A DNA stretch of 64,000 nucleotides from Mycolicibacterium rutilum (GTDB taxonomy: Bacteria > Actinomycetota > Actinomycetes > Mycobacteriales > Mycobacteriaceae): positions 4,154,001-4,218,000 of the forward strand of contig NZ_LT629971.1 in assembly GCF_900108565.1 (NCBI RefSeq). Direction: 5' to 3'. Below, one piece after another: positions 8,006 to 16,490 of this stretch. Under the pieces are notes generated by a model. That model was not told where the DNA came from and did not search any database. It worked only from the letters and a program-made list of their open reading frames with translations. The translations under genes were made by a program, and so were the position numbers. Numbering within the stretch: the stretch's first letter is position 1; each line of letters begins with the position of its first letter.

Positions 8006-8677
8006 ATGGAGGTGCTCGTCACCGGTGGTGACACCGATGTTGGCCGCACAGTCGCCCAGGGCTTCCGCGAGGACGGCCACCACGTCGTGGTCGCCGGCGC
8101 CCGCCGCGACGAGCTCGAGGTCGCCGCCAAGGAACTCGACGTCGACGCGATCGTGTTCGACAACACCGATCCGGCCAGCCTCGAGGCCGCCCGGCCGCAG
8201 TTCCCGCACCACCTGGACACCATCGTCAACGTGCCGGCCCCGCGCTTCGATGCCGGCGATCCGCGCACCTACTCGCTGGCCGACCTGGCCACCGCCTGGC
8301 GCTCGGCGCTGGACGCGACCGTGGTGTCGGCGGTGCTGACCGTGCAGATCCTCGGCGACCATCTGCGCTCGGGCGGCTCCATCGTGACCGTGGTGCCCGA
8401 GAACCCCGCCGAGGGCAGCGCCGAAGCGGCGATCAAGGCCGCGGTCTCCGACTGGACCGCCGGCCAGGCCGCCCACTTCGGTACCCGTGGGATCACCGTC
8501 AACGCGGTCGCCTCCGGTCGCAGCGCCGAACCGGGCTACGACGGGCTGTCCCGCACCCCGCCCGCGGTTGCCGACGAAATCGCAAGGCTCGCACTGTTTC
8601 TCAGCACCCCTGCGGCCCGTCACATCACCGGCCAGACGCTGCATGTCAGCCAGGGCGCACTCGCGAACTTCGGCTAG
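8006..8677 (+). CDS. Degenerate short-chain dehydrogenase-like protein (Rv1856c type)
   Basis: A Rossmann-fold protein of the SDR superfamily, 223 residues. The N-terminus MEVLVTGGDTDVGR gives the nucleotide-binding loop, and the C-terminal segment ITGQTLHVSQGAL is typical of SDRs. The catalytic Tyr-x-x-x-Lys is absent: the expected helix reads AAIKAAVSDWTAG. Redox catalysis is therefore doubtful, and a binding or regulatory role is possible. ATG 8006 has a good ribosome site (AGGGAGG) and matches the start remembered for Rv1856c. It stands divergent from modB and ahead of the luciferase-like gene. Confidence 0.8.
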   Translation: MEVLVTGGDTDVGRTVAQGFREDGHHVVVAGARRDELEVAAKELDVDAIVFDNTDPASLEAARPQFPHHLDTIVNVPAPRFDAGDPRTYSLADLATAWRSALDATVVSAVLTVQILGDHLRSGGSIVTVVPENPAEGSAEAAIKAAVSDWTAGQAAHFGTRGITVNAVASGRSAEPGYDGLSRTPPAVADEIARLALFLSTPAARHITGQTLHVSQGALANFG

Positions 8678-8703
8678 GCGGATTTATTCCGGCGTTCGCC
8701 GGT

Positions 8704-8733
8704 AGCTAAACGGGGTGCTCGCCCCGCTTAGCT
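8704..8733. terminator. Inverted repeat between SDR-like and luciferase-like genes
   Basis: AGCTAA-A-CGGGG (8704-8715) and CCCCG-C-TTAGCT (8722-8733) form a long stem with a 6-base loop, starting 27 bases after the SDR-like stop. No T-tract follows. It could terminate the upstream gene or act as an operator for the gene starting near 8751. Confidence 0.45.
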
Positions 8734-8750
8734 GTGATTACGTGAAGCCC

Positions 8751-9677
8751 ATGATCAAACTCGGACTTCAGATCCCGAACTTCTCCTACGGCACCGGTGT
8801 GCCGCAGATCTTCCCCACCGTCATCGCGCAGGCGCAGGAAGCCGAGGCCGCCGGCTACGACTCGGTCTTCGTGATGGACCACTTCTACCAACTACCGGGG
8901 CTGGGCACCCCCGATCAGCCGATGCTCGAGGCCTACACCGCGCTGGGCGGGCTGGCCACCGCGACCGAGCGGGTGCAGCTGGGCACGCTGGTCACCGGTA
9001 ACACCTACCGCAACCCCACCCTGCTGGCCAAGGCGATCACGACGCTGGACGTGGTCAGCCAGGGCCGCGCGGTGCTGGGCATCGGCACCGGCTGGTACGA
9101 ACTCGAGCACGACAGCCTCGGCTACGAGTTCGGCACGTTCACCGATCGCTTCAACAAGCTCGGCGAGGCCCTGGAGATCATCCTGCCGATGCTGCGTGGT
9201 GAGCGCCCCACCGTCGAGGGCAAGTACTACCGCGCCAAGGAGGCGATGGCCGAACCCCGCTTCCGCGACCACATTCCGCTGATGATCGGTGGCAGCGGCG
9301 AGAAGAAGACGATTCCGCTGGCCGCGCGGCACTTCGACCACCTCAACATCATCGCGGGCTTCGACGAATTGCCGCGCAAGGTGCAGGTCGTCAAGGAGAA
9401 CTGTGAGCGCATCGACCGCGACCCCGCGACGCTGGAGACCAGCGTGCTCGCGGTCGCGATCATCGACGAGAACGTGACCGCCGACGTCATTCCCGACGAC
9501 TTCAAGCAGCAGGCCGTCTACGGCAGCCCGGAGCAGATCGCCGAGCAGGTCCAGACCAAGATCCTCGACGCCGGCGTCGGCGGGGTGATCCTCAGCCCGG
9601 TCACGAGCCTCAACGGTTACCAGCCCGGCGGGATCACCGAGTTGGGCAAGCTGCTGACCCCGCTGCTGGGCGGTTAA
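8751..9677 (+). CDS. LLM-class F420-dependent oxidoreductase (Rv1855c type)
   Basis: A luciferase-like TIM-barrel oxidoreductase of the group that in mycobacteria generally uses coenzyme F420. The 308-residue protein begins IKLGLQIPNFSYG, has DSVFVMDHFYQLPG near residue 35, LGIGTGWYELEH near 110 and LMIGGSGEKKT near 180, all family landmarks. ATG 8751 is taken as the start; GTG 8742 is a close alternative and neither has a clear ribosome site. The substrate is unknown. The neighbourhood (SDR-like gene, then ndh) is the same as in M. tuberculosis. Confidence 0.87.
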   Translation: MIKLGLQIPNFSYGTGVPQIFPTVIAQAQEAEAAGYDSVFVMDHFYQLPGLGTPDQPMLEAYTALGGLATATERVQLGTLVTGNTYRNPTLLAKAITTLDVVSQGRAVLGIGTGWYELEHDSLGYEFGTFTDRFNKLGEALEIILPMLRGERPTVEGKYYRAKEAMAEPRFRDHIPLMIGGSGEKKTIPLAARHFDHLNIIAGFDELPRKVQVVKENCERIDRDPATLETSVLAVAIIDENVTADVIPDDFKQQAVYGSPEQIAEQVQTKILDAGVGGVILSPVTSLNGYQPGGITELGKLLTPLLGG

Positions 9678-9787
9678 TCCCGGCTGCGACGTGGGATATG
9701 CCACAGCAAAGGGAATCGTCGATAGCAGGTTCGGGCGACTACCGTAACGGGTAGAACTGCACGTGAAGCACCGTCGAGGAGCCCAAC

Positions 9788-11161
9788 ATGAGCCATCCCG
9801 GAGCCACTGCATCTGATCGACACAAGGTCGTGATCATCGGGTCAGGGTTCGGTGGGCTGACCGCTGCCAAGAAACTCAAGCGGGCCGACGTCGACGTCAA
9901 GATGATCGCCAAGACCACGCACCACCTGTTCCAGCCGCTGCTGTACCAGGTCGCGACCGGCATCATCCCGTCCGGCGAGATCGCGCCGCCCACCCGGATG
10001 ATCCTGCGCAAGCACAAGAACTGCCAGGTGCTGCTCGGCGACGTCACCCACATCGATCTGGCCGCCCGCACGGTCAAGTCGGAGTTGTTGGGCCACACCT
10101 ACGTCACGCCCTACGACACGCTGATCGTCGCGGCCGGCGCGGGTCAGTCCTACTTCGGCAACGACCACTTCGCGGAGTGGGCACCGGGCATGAAGTCGAT
10201 CGATGACGCGCTGGAGTTGCGGGCGCGGATCCTGAGCGCGTTCGAGCAGGCCGAGCGTTCCAGCGATCCGGCGCGCCGCGAGAAGCTGCTGACCTTCACC
10301 GTGGTCGGTGCCGGGCCGACAGGCGTCGAAATGGCCGGGCAGATCGCCGAATTGGCCGATCACACGCTCAAAGGCGCGTTCCGCCATATCGATTCGACGA
10401 CCGCCCGGGTGATCCTGCTCGACGCGGCGCCCGCGGTGCTGCCGCCGATGGGCGAGAAACTGGGCAAGAAGGCCCAGGCGCGGCTCGAGAAGATGGGCGT
10501 CGACATCCAGCTCGGCGCCATGGTCACCGACGTCGACCGCAACGGCATCACGGTCAAGGACTCCGACGGCACGATCCGGCGCATCGAGTCGGCCACCAAG
10601 GTGTGGTCGGCCGGTGTGCAGGCCAGCCCGCTGGGCCGGATCATCGCCGAGCAGTCCGAGGCCGAGGTCGACCGCGCCGGGCGCGTGCTCGTGCAGCCCG
10701 ATCTGACGATTCCCGGACACCCGAATGTGTTCGTCGTCGGCGACATGGCGCACGTCGAGGGCGTGCCCGGGCAGGCGCAGGGCGCGATCCAGGGCGCCAA
10801 GTACGCCGCCGACGCGATCAAGGCCGAGCTCAAGGGTGCCGACCGCAGCCAGCGCGAGCCGTTCAAGTACTTCGACAAGGGCTCGATGGCGACGGTGTCG
10901 CGGTTCTCGGCGGTCGCCAAGATCGGTCCGCTGGAGTTCGGTGGGTTCATCGCGTGGCTGGCGTGGCTCGGGCTGCACCTGATCTACCTGGTCGGGTTCC
11001 GGCGCAAGCTGACCACGCTGGTGTCGTGGACGGTGACGTTCCTGTCGACGCAGCGCGGCAACCTCACGATCACCGAGCAGCAGGCGTACGCGCGAACCCG
11101 TATCGAGGAACTCGAGGAGATCGCCGCCTCGCTGCAGGATTCCGAGAAGGCGGCCAGCTAG
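9788..11161 (+). CDS. ndh: Type II NADH dehydrogenase Ndh
   Basis: A non-proton-pumping NADH:menaquinone oxidoreductase, the main entry of NADH electrons into the mycobacterial respiratory chain. The 457-residue protein has an N-terminal FAD motif (VIIGSGFGGLTAAKKL), an NADH-binding motif near residue 175 (VVGAGPTGVEMAG), the quinone-site region with HLFQPLLYQVATG, and a C-terminal hydrophobic segment (AWLAWLGLHLIYLVGF) that anchors it to the membrane. GAGGAG precedes ATG 9788. Its stop overlaps the end of convergent ureD by four bases. It is a single gene with a 110-base upstream spacer. Confidence 0.95.
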   Translation: MSHPGATASDRHKVVIIGSGFGGLTAAKKLKRADVDVKMIAKTTHHLFQPLLYQVATGIIPSGEIAPPTRMILRKHKNCQVLLGDVTHIDLAARTVKSELLGHTYVTPYDTLIVAAGAGQSYFGNDHFAEWAPGMKSIDDALELRARILSAFEQAERSSDPARREKLLTFTVVGAGPTGVEMAGQIAELADHTLKGAFRHIDSTTARVILLDAAPAVLPPMGEKLGKKAQARLEKMGVDIQLGAMVTDVDRNGITVKDSDGTIRRIESATKVWSAGVQASPLGRIIAEQSEAEVDRAGRVLVQPDLTIPGHPNVFVVGDMAHVEGVPGQAQGAIQGAKYAADAIKAELKGADRSQREPFKYFDKGSMATVSRFSAVAKIGPLEFGGFIAWLAWLGLHLIYLVGFRRKLTTLVSWTVTFLSTQRGNLTITEQQAYARTRIEELEEIAASLQDSEKAAS

Positions 11162-11784
11162 AGCCGTCGGCCCTGCCACGTCGACAGGCAGCCGCCCGCG
11201 GCCAGTGCCAACGGCGTGCCCGCGGTCGGTGCGCCGTCGTCGGGGTAGTGCAGTTCGCTGATCGCCGCCATCGGGGTGCCGAGCTCGTCGTCGGTGACCG
11301 AGCCGGCGCCCAGCTCGACGCGGTGCCGCAGCAGCGGTGTGTCGTCCACGTCGGCGTGCAGCGCACCGGACCAAAAGCCATGGCGCTCATCGGTTCTGCC
11401 GATCTGCACCCGCTCGCGCAGGCGGACGCTGCCGGTGCTGCCGATGCGTAGCCGGGTCGACGCGTGGTGCCGCGACGCGGCCGCGACGATCGTCGGCTCC
11501 GGATCCAGGTCGAGGTGCCCGTCGACGTCGAGCGTCCACACCGCGTGCGACTCCAGCGTGGCCGGACCCGGCAGCGCGACCGTGGCGGCCGCGCTGCGCA
11601 CCCGCAGGGTGGCGCCGGCCTCCACCACCACCCGGATGTGGAGGTAGTCGCCGCCGAGTGGGGTGGCCGCCGCCGACACCAGATGCACGGTCTGCGGTTC
11701 GGTGAGCCGGGCGGCCAGCGCCCCCGTGCACTCGATGTGCGGGCGGCGGTGCGGGCGCGCGGCGATCAGGACCTCGGAGCGCAC
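11158..11784 (-). CDS. ureD: Urease accessory protein UreD
   Basis: UreD (UreH) binds apo-urease together with UreF and UreG and helps deliver nickel to the active site. The 208-residue protein is the last gene of the operon and begins with GTG 11784, whose G is also the final base of the ureG stop (TAGTG). Segments such as LVSAAATPLGGDYLHIRVVV and LESHAVWTLDVDG match the beta-helical scaffold of this poorly conserved family. Longer upstream extensions of the frame overlap ureG and are rejected. The assignment rests on both sequence and operon position. Confidence 0.85.
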   Translation of the reverse strand: MRSEVLIAARPHRRPHIECTGALAARLTEPQTVHLVSAAATPLGGDYLHIRVVVEAGATLRVRSAAATVALPGPATLESHAVWTLDVDGHLDLDPEPTIVAAASRHHASTRLRIGSTGSVRLRERVQIGRTDERHGFWSGALHADVDDTPLLRHRVELGAGSVTDDELGTPMAAISELHYPDDGAPTAGTPLALAAGGCLSTWQGRRL

Positions 11785-12458
11785 TAGACCGGCACCCGCA
11801 GTTGCTCGCGCACCCACGCCAGCACCGGGGTGGCCGCGGGATCCTCGGCCAGCGACACCAGCACGAAGGGCCGTTCCCCGCGGACAGCGGCGGCGTCGCG
11901 GCGCATCACGTCGAGGTCGGCGCCGACCAGTGGCGCGAGGTCGGTCTTGTTGATGACCAACAGATCCGAGAACGTCACCCCGGGTCCGCCCTTGCGCGGC
12001 ACCTTGTCCCCGCCCGCCACGTCGACGACGAAGATCTGCACGTCGACCAGGCCCGAGGAGAACGTGGCGGTCAGGTTGTCGCCGCCCGACTCGACCAGGA
12101 TCAGGTCCAGGCCGGGGTGTGCGGCGACGAGGTCGTCGATCGCGTCCAGGTTCGCGGTGATGTCGTCGCGGATCGCGGTGTGCGGGCACCCGCCGGTCTG
12201 AACGGCGGCGATCCGCTCGTCGGGCAGGACCGCGTTGCGCCGCAGGAAGTCGGCGTCCTCGGTGGTGTAGATGTCGTTGGTCAGCACCGCCAGCGACAAC
12301 TCGTCGCGCAGCTGCCTGCACAGTGCCGCCACGAGCGCGGTCTTGCCGGAGCCGACCGGCCCGCCCACGCCGATGCGCAACGGCTCGCCCTGCCGCCGTT
12401 CGCGTTTGGGCCGCTGCGGGTGCTGGTGGAGGTCTCCGTCGAGGTAATGCGGTGGCAT
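11784..12458 (-). CDS. ureG: Urease accessory GTPase UreG
   Basis: A SIMIBI-class GTPase that supplies GTP-driven nickel insertion into urease. The 224-residue protein has a P-loop GPVGSGKTALVAAL at about 32-45, the metal-binding CPH motif within TGGCPHTAIRDD, the ESGGDN switch motif, and NKTDLAP for guanine recognition. The His-containing N-terminal extension (HYLDGDLHQHPQ) may bind nickel, useful because no ureE is present. It lies between ureF and ureD in the mycobacterial order ABCFGD. Confidence 0.95.
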   Translation of the reverse strand: MPPHYLDGDLHQHPQRPKRERRQGEPLRIGVGGPVGSGKTALVAALCRQLRDELSLAVLTNDIYTTEDADFLRRNAVLPDERIAAVQTGGCPHTAIRDDITANLDAIDDLVAAHPGLDLILVESGGDNLTATFSSGLVDVQIFVVDVAGGDKVPRKGGPGVTFSDLLVINKTDLAPLVGADLDVMRRDAAAVRGERPFVLVSLAEDPAATPVLAWVREQLRVPV

Positions 12459-12468
12459 GGTGGTCCTT

Positions 12469-13104
12469 TCACGACACGAACAGGGGGCGCTCGCGTTGCG
12501 TGTGCCGCTGGGCCAGCACGTCGAGCAGCGGGTCGGACAGATCGGCGAGTTCTTTGACCGCCGCGGCGGCGGTCAGGTCGCAGCACGGCGCCAACTCGAA
12601 CGTGAGCGCGGCGACGTCGCCGGGATCGAGGGCCAGCAGGCGCTGCGCGGCGGTCGCGCTGCCCGTCATGGTCGTGTAGACCACCGACAGCGCGGTCTGC
12701 TCGGGTGTCAATCCCGCTGCGCGGCCGACCATTCCGGCCGCGACCGCGAGATGCGGCGTCGCGCCGAGCCCGGTCCAGTCCTCTGCGGGCCACACCCGGC
12801 GGGCGAGCCGCACCAGCCCGCGGCCCTGCGCGCGCGACGCCTCGCGGGCGGCGGGCGCCGGGGTGCGTGCGTCGGTCTCGCGGTCGGCGGCCGCCACCGA
12901 CAGGCTGCCCGCGTGCACGGCCGCGGCCAGCGACGCCGACACCAGCCCCTGCGTGCGGACCCGGCGCCGCAGATACGCGCCCAGCGTCGGCACGTCGGAG
13001 ACCAACCCGCTGGTCACCGCCTCCTCGACGCCACCGGAGTGCACGTGCCCACCGGTCGGCAACCGCGAATCGGCCAGCGCCAGCAGCGTCGTGAGGTGCG
13101 TCAT
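12469..13104 (-). CDS. ureF: Urease accessory protein UreF
   Basis: UreF acts in the UreD-UreF-UreG activation complex and is thought to gate nickel and GTPase activity. The 211-residue all-helical protein begins MTHLTTLLALADSRLPTGGH, with the conserved DSRLPTGG motif near residue 12. ATG 13104 shares a base with the ureC stop (TGATG), indicating translational coupling. Upstream in-frame sequence overlaps ureC and is rejected as the start. Ten bases separate it from ureG. Confidence 0.92.
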   Translation of the reverse strand: MTHLTTLLALADSRLPTGGHVHSGGVEEAVTSGLVSDVPTLGAYLRRRVRTQGLVSASLAAAVHAGSLSVAAADRETDARTPAPAAREASRAQGRGLVRLARRVWPAEDWTGLGATPHLAVAAGMVGRAAGLTPEQTALSVVYTTMTGSATAAQRLLALDPGDVAALTFELAPCCDLTAAAAVKELADLSDPLLDVLAQRHTQRERPLFVS

Positions 13105-14825
13105 CAGAACAGGAAATAGCGTTGCGCCATCGGCAGTTCGGCGGCCGGCTGCTCCTGCCACACCTCCCCGTCGATTCGCACCGTGAACGTGTCGGGGTCG
13201 ACCTCGATGCGGGGCAGCGCGTCGTTGAGCGGCATCTGCGCCTTGCCGACGTGCCGGACGTTGCCCACCGGCGCCAGCCGGCGCTTGACGTCGATGCGGT
13301 CGGCCAGCCCGTCCTCGATGGCCTGCGGCGCGACGAAGTGCACCGACGTGGCGGCGGCCGCCGGTGCCGCGGCGCCGAACATCGGCCGCGGCAGCACCGG
13401 CTGCGGGGTCGGGATCGAGGCGTTCGCATCCCCCATCGCTGCCCAGGCGATCATGCCGCCCTTGATCACCGCGTGCGGTCGGACACCGAAGAACGCCGGC
13501 TCCCACAGCACCAGGTCGGCGAGCTTGCCGACCTCGACCGAGCCGATCTCACCGTCGAGGCCGTGGGCCACCGCCGGGCAGATCGTGTACTTCGCGACGT
13601 AGCGGCGCGCGCGGTTGTTGTCGGCCGCCCCGTCGCCCTCGAGTGCGCCGCGGCGGCGCTTCATCACGTGCGCGGTCTGCCAGGTGCGCAGCACCACCTC
13701 GCCGATGCGGCCCATCGCCTGTGCGTCGCTGCCGATCATCGAGATCGCGCCGATGTCGTGCAGCAGATCCTCGGCCGCGATGGTCGACGGCCGGATCCGG
13801 CTCTCGGCGAACGCAAGATCTTCTGGCACAGCAGGATTGAGGTGATGGCAGACCATCAGCATGTCGAGGTGTTCGTCGAGGGTGTTGACGGTGTGCGGCC
13901 GCGTCGGGTTCGTCGAACTGGGCAGCACGTTCGGTTGACCGGCGACGGTGATGATGTCGGGTGCGTGCCCGCCGCCGGCGCCCTCGGTGTGGTAGGCGTG
14001 GATCGACCGGCCCTTGATCGCGGCGAGGGTGTCCTCGACGAACCCCATCTCGTTGAGCGTGTCGGTGTGGATGTTGGCCTGCACACCGGCCGCCTCGGCG
14101 ACGGTCAGGCAGGCGTCGATCGCGGCCGGTGTGGTCCCCCAGTCCTCGTGCAGCTTGAAACCGGCTGCGCCACCGCGCAACTGCTCCCACAGCGCGTCGG
14201 TGCTGACGGTGTTGCCCTTGCCGAGCAGCGCGACGTTCAACGGCCAGGTGTCCAGCGACTCGAGGATCCTGGCCAGATGCCAGGCGCCCGGGGTGACGGT
14301 GGTGGCCTTGCTGCCCTCGGCGGGTCCGGTGCCGCCCGCGACGATCGTGGTGATCCCGCCGCCGAGCGCCTCCTCCATGATCTGCGGGCAGATCAGGTGG
14401 ACGTGGCAGTCGATCGCCCCGGCGGTGACGATGCGGCCGTTGCCTGCGATGACCTCGGTCGACGGGCCCACCACCAGGTCGGGGTGGACACCGGGCATGA
14501 TGTCGGGGTTGCCGGCCTTGCCGATGGCGGTGATCCGCCCGTCGCGAATCCCGATGTCGGCCTTGATGACTCCCCAGTAGTCGAGGATCACCGCGCCGGT
14601 GATGACGGTGTCGGGGGCGCCGTCGGCGCGGGTCGCGCGGGACTGCCCCATCGACTCGCGCAGCACCTTGCCGCCGCCGAACACCGCCTCGTTGCCCGCC
14701 AGGCCCGGGCCGCCGCTGCGGTCCTCGGTGATCTCGATGAACAGGTCGGTGTCGGCCAGCCGGATCCGGTCGCCGGTCGTCGGCCCGAACAGCGCGGCAT
14801 ACCTGGCCCGCGACAGCCCGCTCAT
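13104..14825 (-). CDS. ureC: Urease alpha subunit UreC
   Basis: The catalytic subunit of urease, which hydrolyses urea to ammonia and carbamate with two nickel ions. The 573-residue protein contains the nickel-binding HVH in DCHVHLICPQ, the lysine to be carbamylated in GFKLHEDWG, histidines in QANIHTDTLNE and HAYHTEGAGGGHAPD, the aspartate in GSDAQAMGR, and the mobile-flap Cys-His in MVCHHLNP. Length and motifs are complete, so the enzyme should be active. It overlaps ureB by ATGA and ureF by TGATG. Confidence 0.97.
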   Translation of the reverse strand: MSGLSRARYAALFGPTTGDRIRLADTDLFIEITEDRSGGPGLAGNEAVFGGGKVLRESMGQSRATRADGAPDTVITGAVILDYWGVIKADIGIRDGRITAIGKAGNPDIMPGVHPDLVVGPSTEVIAGNGRIVTAGAIDCHVHLICPQIMEEALGGGITTIVAGGTGPAEGSKATTVTPGAWHLARILESLDTWPLNVALLGKGNTVSTDALWEQLRGGAAGFKLHEDWGTTPAAIDACLTVAEAAGVQANIHTDTLNEMGFVEDTLAAIKGRSIHAYHTEGAGGGHAPDIITVAGQPNVLPSSTNPTRPHTVNTLDEHLDMLMVCHHLNPAVPEDLAFAESRIRPSTIAAEDLLHDIGAISMIGSDAQAMGRIGEVVLRTWQTAHVMKRRRGALEGDGAADNNRARRYVAKYTICPAVAHGLDGEIGSVEVGKLADLVLWEPAFFGVRPHAVIKGGMIAWAAMGDANASIPTPQPVLPRPMFGAAAPAAAATSVHFVAPQAIEDGLADRIDVKRRLAPVGNVRHVGKAQMPLNDALPRIEVDPDTFTVRIDGEVWQEQPAAELPMAQRYFLF

Positions 14826-15148
14826 CGGGCGTCCAGCCGGCCGGGCGGGGTCAGGCTCAACCCGTAGACCTCACGGCTCCCGCCCAGCGGGACCAGCGAA
14901 ACCTGCTGGGCGACACCGGGTTCGAAGCGCACCGCGGTGCCGGCCGGGATGTCGAGCCGGTGGCCGTGCGCGGCGTCGCGGTCGAACGACAGCGCGGCGT
15001 TGGCCTGGGGCAGGTGGACGTGGCTGCCGACCTGGACGGGTCGGTCGCCGGTGTTGACCACCTCGAGCTCGAGCCGCGCGGCACCCGCGTTGATCTCGAC
15101 GTCGCCGTCGCCGTGCAGGACCTCACCGGGGATCATCGGCCGGCTCAC
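14822..15148 (-). CDS. ureB: Urease beta subunit UreB
   Basis: A small structural subunit that packs on UreC in the (UreABC)3 enzyme. The 108-residue protein begins MSRPMIPGEVLHGDGDVEIN and carries the SHVHLPQANAALSFDR region typical of UreB. Its ATG overlaps the ureA stop and its own stop overlaps the ureC start by ATGA, so all three subunits are translationally coupled. It is unfused, as in other mycobacteria. Confidence 0.95.
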   Translation of the reverse strand: MSRPMIPGEVLHGDGDVEINAGAARLELEVVNTGDRPVQVGSHVHLPQANAALSFDRDAAHGHRLDIPAGTAVRFEPGVAQQVSLVPLGGSREVYGLSLTPPGRLDAR

Positions 15149-15447
15149 GGGATCGGGTGGTGGACGGTGACGAGCTTGGTCCCGTCCGGGAACGTGGCCT
15201 CCACCTGGACGTCGTCGAGCATCTCCGGCACTCCCTCCATCACGTCGTCGCGGCTGAGCACCTCGCGGCCGCTGACCATCAACTCCGCCACGGTGCGGCC
15301 GTCCCTGGCGCCTTCGAGAAGGTGGTCGGTGATGACCGCGACGGCCTCGGGATGGTTGAGCTTGAGCCCGCGGGCCTGTCGGCGGCGGGCGAGTTCGGCC
15401 GCGTACGAGACGAGCAGCCGGTCCTGTTCATGCGGCGTCAATCGCAT
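15145..15447 (-). CDS. ureA: Urease gamma subunit UreA
   Basis: The smallest urease subunit and first gene of the operon. The 100-residue protein begins MRLTPHEQDRLLVSYAAELA and includes GLKLNHPEAVAVITDHLLEG and the terminal VTVHHPIP. ATG 15447 gives the 100-residue length remembered for mycobacterial UreA; an upstream in-frame start at 15465 is less likely. The thioesterase gene on the same strand ends 58 bases upstream and could share the transcript, though a promoter may lie in that gap. Confidence 0.95.
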   Translation of the reverse strand: MRLTPHEQDRLLVSYAAELARRRQARGLKLNHPEAVAVITDHLLEGARDGRTVAELMVSGREVLSRDDVMEGVPEMLDDVQVEATFPDGTKLVTVHHPIP

Positions 15448-15505
15448 AGTGCGCGATATTGCCACGGCGCGCGGCCCTCAGCAGCGCACGCGGGTGGCGG
15501 CGTGG

Positions 15506-15910
15506 CTACTCGGCAGGCAGGTTCTGCAGCCGGACCTGACCGCGCGCGACGGTCCGGCCGTCCTCGTCGGTGATGGTGATCAGCCACAGTTGCTGGCGCC
15601 GGCCGCGGTGGATCGGGGTGGACTCCGCGGTGACGGTGCCCGCTCGGATGGCGCGCAGGAAGTCGGTGTTGTTGTTGACGCCCACGACGGTCCCGCCGCC
15701 GTGCTCGGCGAGCCAGACCGAGGCGGAGACGCTGGCCAGGCTCTCGATGACCGAGCAGTACACGCCGCCGTGCACGATGCCCCACGGCTGCAGCAGTCTG
15801 TCGGTGATCTCGAGCTGGGCGCGACCGCCGTCGGGACTGAGTTCCAGATAGGTCAGGCCCAGTTCGGTGTCGAAACCCTTCCCCAGCTCAGATGGGATGT
15901 CGGTGCTCAC
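15506..15910 (-). CDS. PaaI-type hotdog-fold thioesterase (Rv1847 type)
   Basis: A 134-residue hotdog-fold acyl-CoA thioesterase of the PaaI/4-hydroxybenzoyl-CoA thioesterase group. The signature HGGVYCSVIESLAS (near residue 47) contains the conserved His-Gly-Gly and the catalytic-region acidic residue; VGVNNNTDFLRA follows as the second family segment. GTG 15910 is the start. It corresponds to Rv1847, which is also adjacent to ureA. The acyl-CoA substrate cannot be named. Confidence 0.83.
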   Translation of the reverse strand: MSTDIPSELGKGFDTELGLTYLELSPDGGRAQLEITDRLLQPWGIVHGGVYCSVIESLASVSASVWLAEHGGGTVVGVNNNTDFLRAIRAGTVTAESTPIHRGRRQQLWLITITDEDGRTVARGQVRLQNLPAE

Positions 15911-15973
15911 CCGGACTGTTTACACGTCTGCGCGAAACGCTCTGGTGCCGGGGCGGCGGAGTTAGGGTCGGCC

Positions 15974-16351
15974 ATGGCCAAAACCGCGAAGGACCTCGTA
16001 GCCGCCGCCAACGAGGTGGTGCCCAAGATCTCGCACGACGAGGCGCGGGACCTCATCGCCAAGGGCGCGCTGGTCGTCGACGTCCGGGACGGACCGGAAC
16101 TGGAACAGAGCGGCAAGGTGGCCGGCGCCGTGCACGTTCCGCGCGGCATGCTCGAGTTCCGGGCGGACCCCGAGTCGCCGTACCACGACGCGAACTTCGC
16201 CAAGGACAAGCCGGTCATCGTGTACTGCGCTTCGGGCGGGCGGTCGGCGCTGTCGGGTCAGGCGCTCAAGGAACTCGGCTACGGCGAGGTGTACAACCTC
16301 GGCGCCTTCGGTGACTGGGCCGAGAACGGCGGGGCCACCGAAAAGGTGTGA
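15974..16351 (+). CDS. Single-domain rhodanese (sulfurtransferase)
   Basis: A 125-residue rhodanese-fold protein that would transfer sulfane sulfur via a cysteine persulfide. Key features are the LVVDVRDGPEL segment near residue 35 and the active-site loop CASGGRS near residue 87, with the catalytic cysteine intact. ATG 15974 is chosen because the fold is complete from there; the very long upstream open stretch is antisense to urease genes. The gene ends at a strong hairpin shared with the convergent small RNA. A role in iron-sulfur or cyanide chemistry is possible but unproven. Confidence 0.85.
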   Translation: MAKTAKDLVAAANEVVPKISHDEARDLIAKGALVVDVRDGPELEQSGKVAGAVHVPRGMLEFRADPESPYHDANFAKDKPVIVYCASGGRSALSGQALKELGYGEVYNLGAFGDWAENGGATEKV

Positions 16352-16373
16352 CCGCAAGGGTTTTGACGAATGC

Positions 16374-16408
16374 GGAAGGGCCCCACACCGATGGTGTGGG
16401 GCCCTTCC
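16374..16408. terminator. Bidirectional hairpin terminator (rhodanese gene / MrsI-like RNA)
   Basis: GGAAGGGCCCCACACC and GGTGTGGGGCCCTTCC form a perfect 16-base stem around the 3-base loop GAT. It begins 22 bases after the rhodanese stop on the plus strand. It also ends the predicted small RNA on the minus strand. T-tracts are short on both sides, as is common in mycobacterial terminators. Confidence 0.85.
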
Positions 16409-16484
16409 TTCGTGTGGACCGGGGGTCTCTGCAGCCCTCAGGACTCCGGCGCGGTCCGGTGGTCGATCGTTTTCGTCGTGCGCT
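16374..16484 (-). ncRNA. mrsI: Probable iron-responsive small RNA MrsI (ncRv11846 type)
   Basis: MrsI is an IdeR-repressed small RNA that lowers expression of iron-containing proteins when iron is scarce; in M. tuberculosis it lies between Rv1846c (blaI) and Rv1847. Here the same interval, between the thioesterase and blaI, holds on the minus strand a promoter with -35 TTGCTT, an 18-base spacer and -10 TATGCT, an IdeR-type palindrome overlapping it, and about 110 bases ending in a perfect 16-base-pair hairpin. No convincing reading frame fills the segment. The start near 16484 is estimated from the -10. Identity rests on gene order, promoter architecture and length, as I could not align the RNA itself. 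Confidence 0.7.
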
Positions 16485-16490
16485 GGAATG

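Noticed and set aside
9738..9755. CTACC-GTAAC-GGGTAG hairpin upstream of ndh as an operator
   Set aside because: Too short and no known consensus; left out as unsupported.
14960..15973. Upstream extension of the rhodanese frame by over 300 codons
   Set aside because: It runs antisense through ureA, ureB and the thioesterase gene; the rhodanese fold is complete from ATG 15974.
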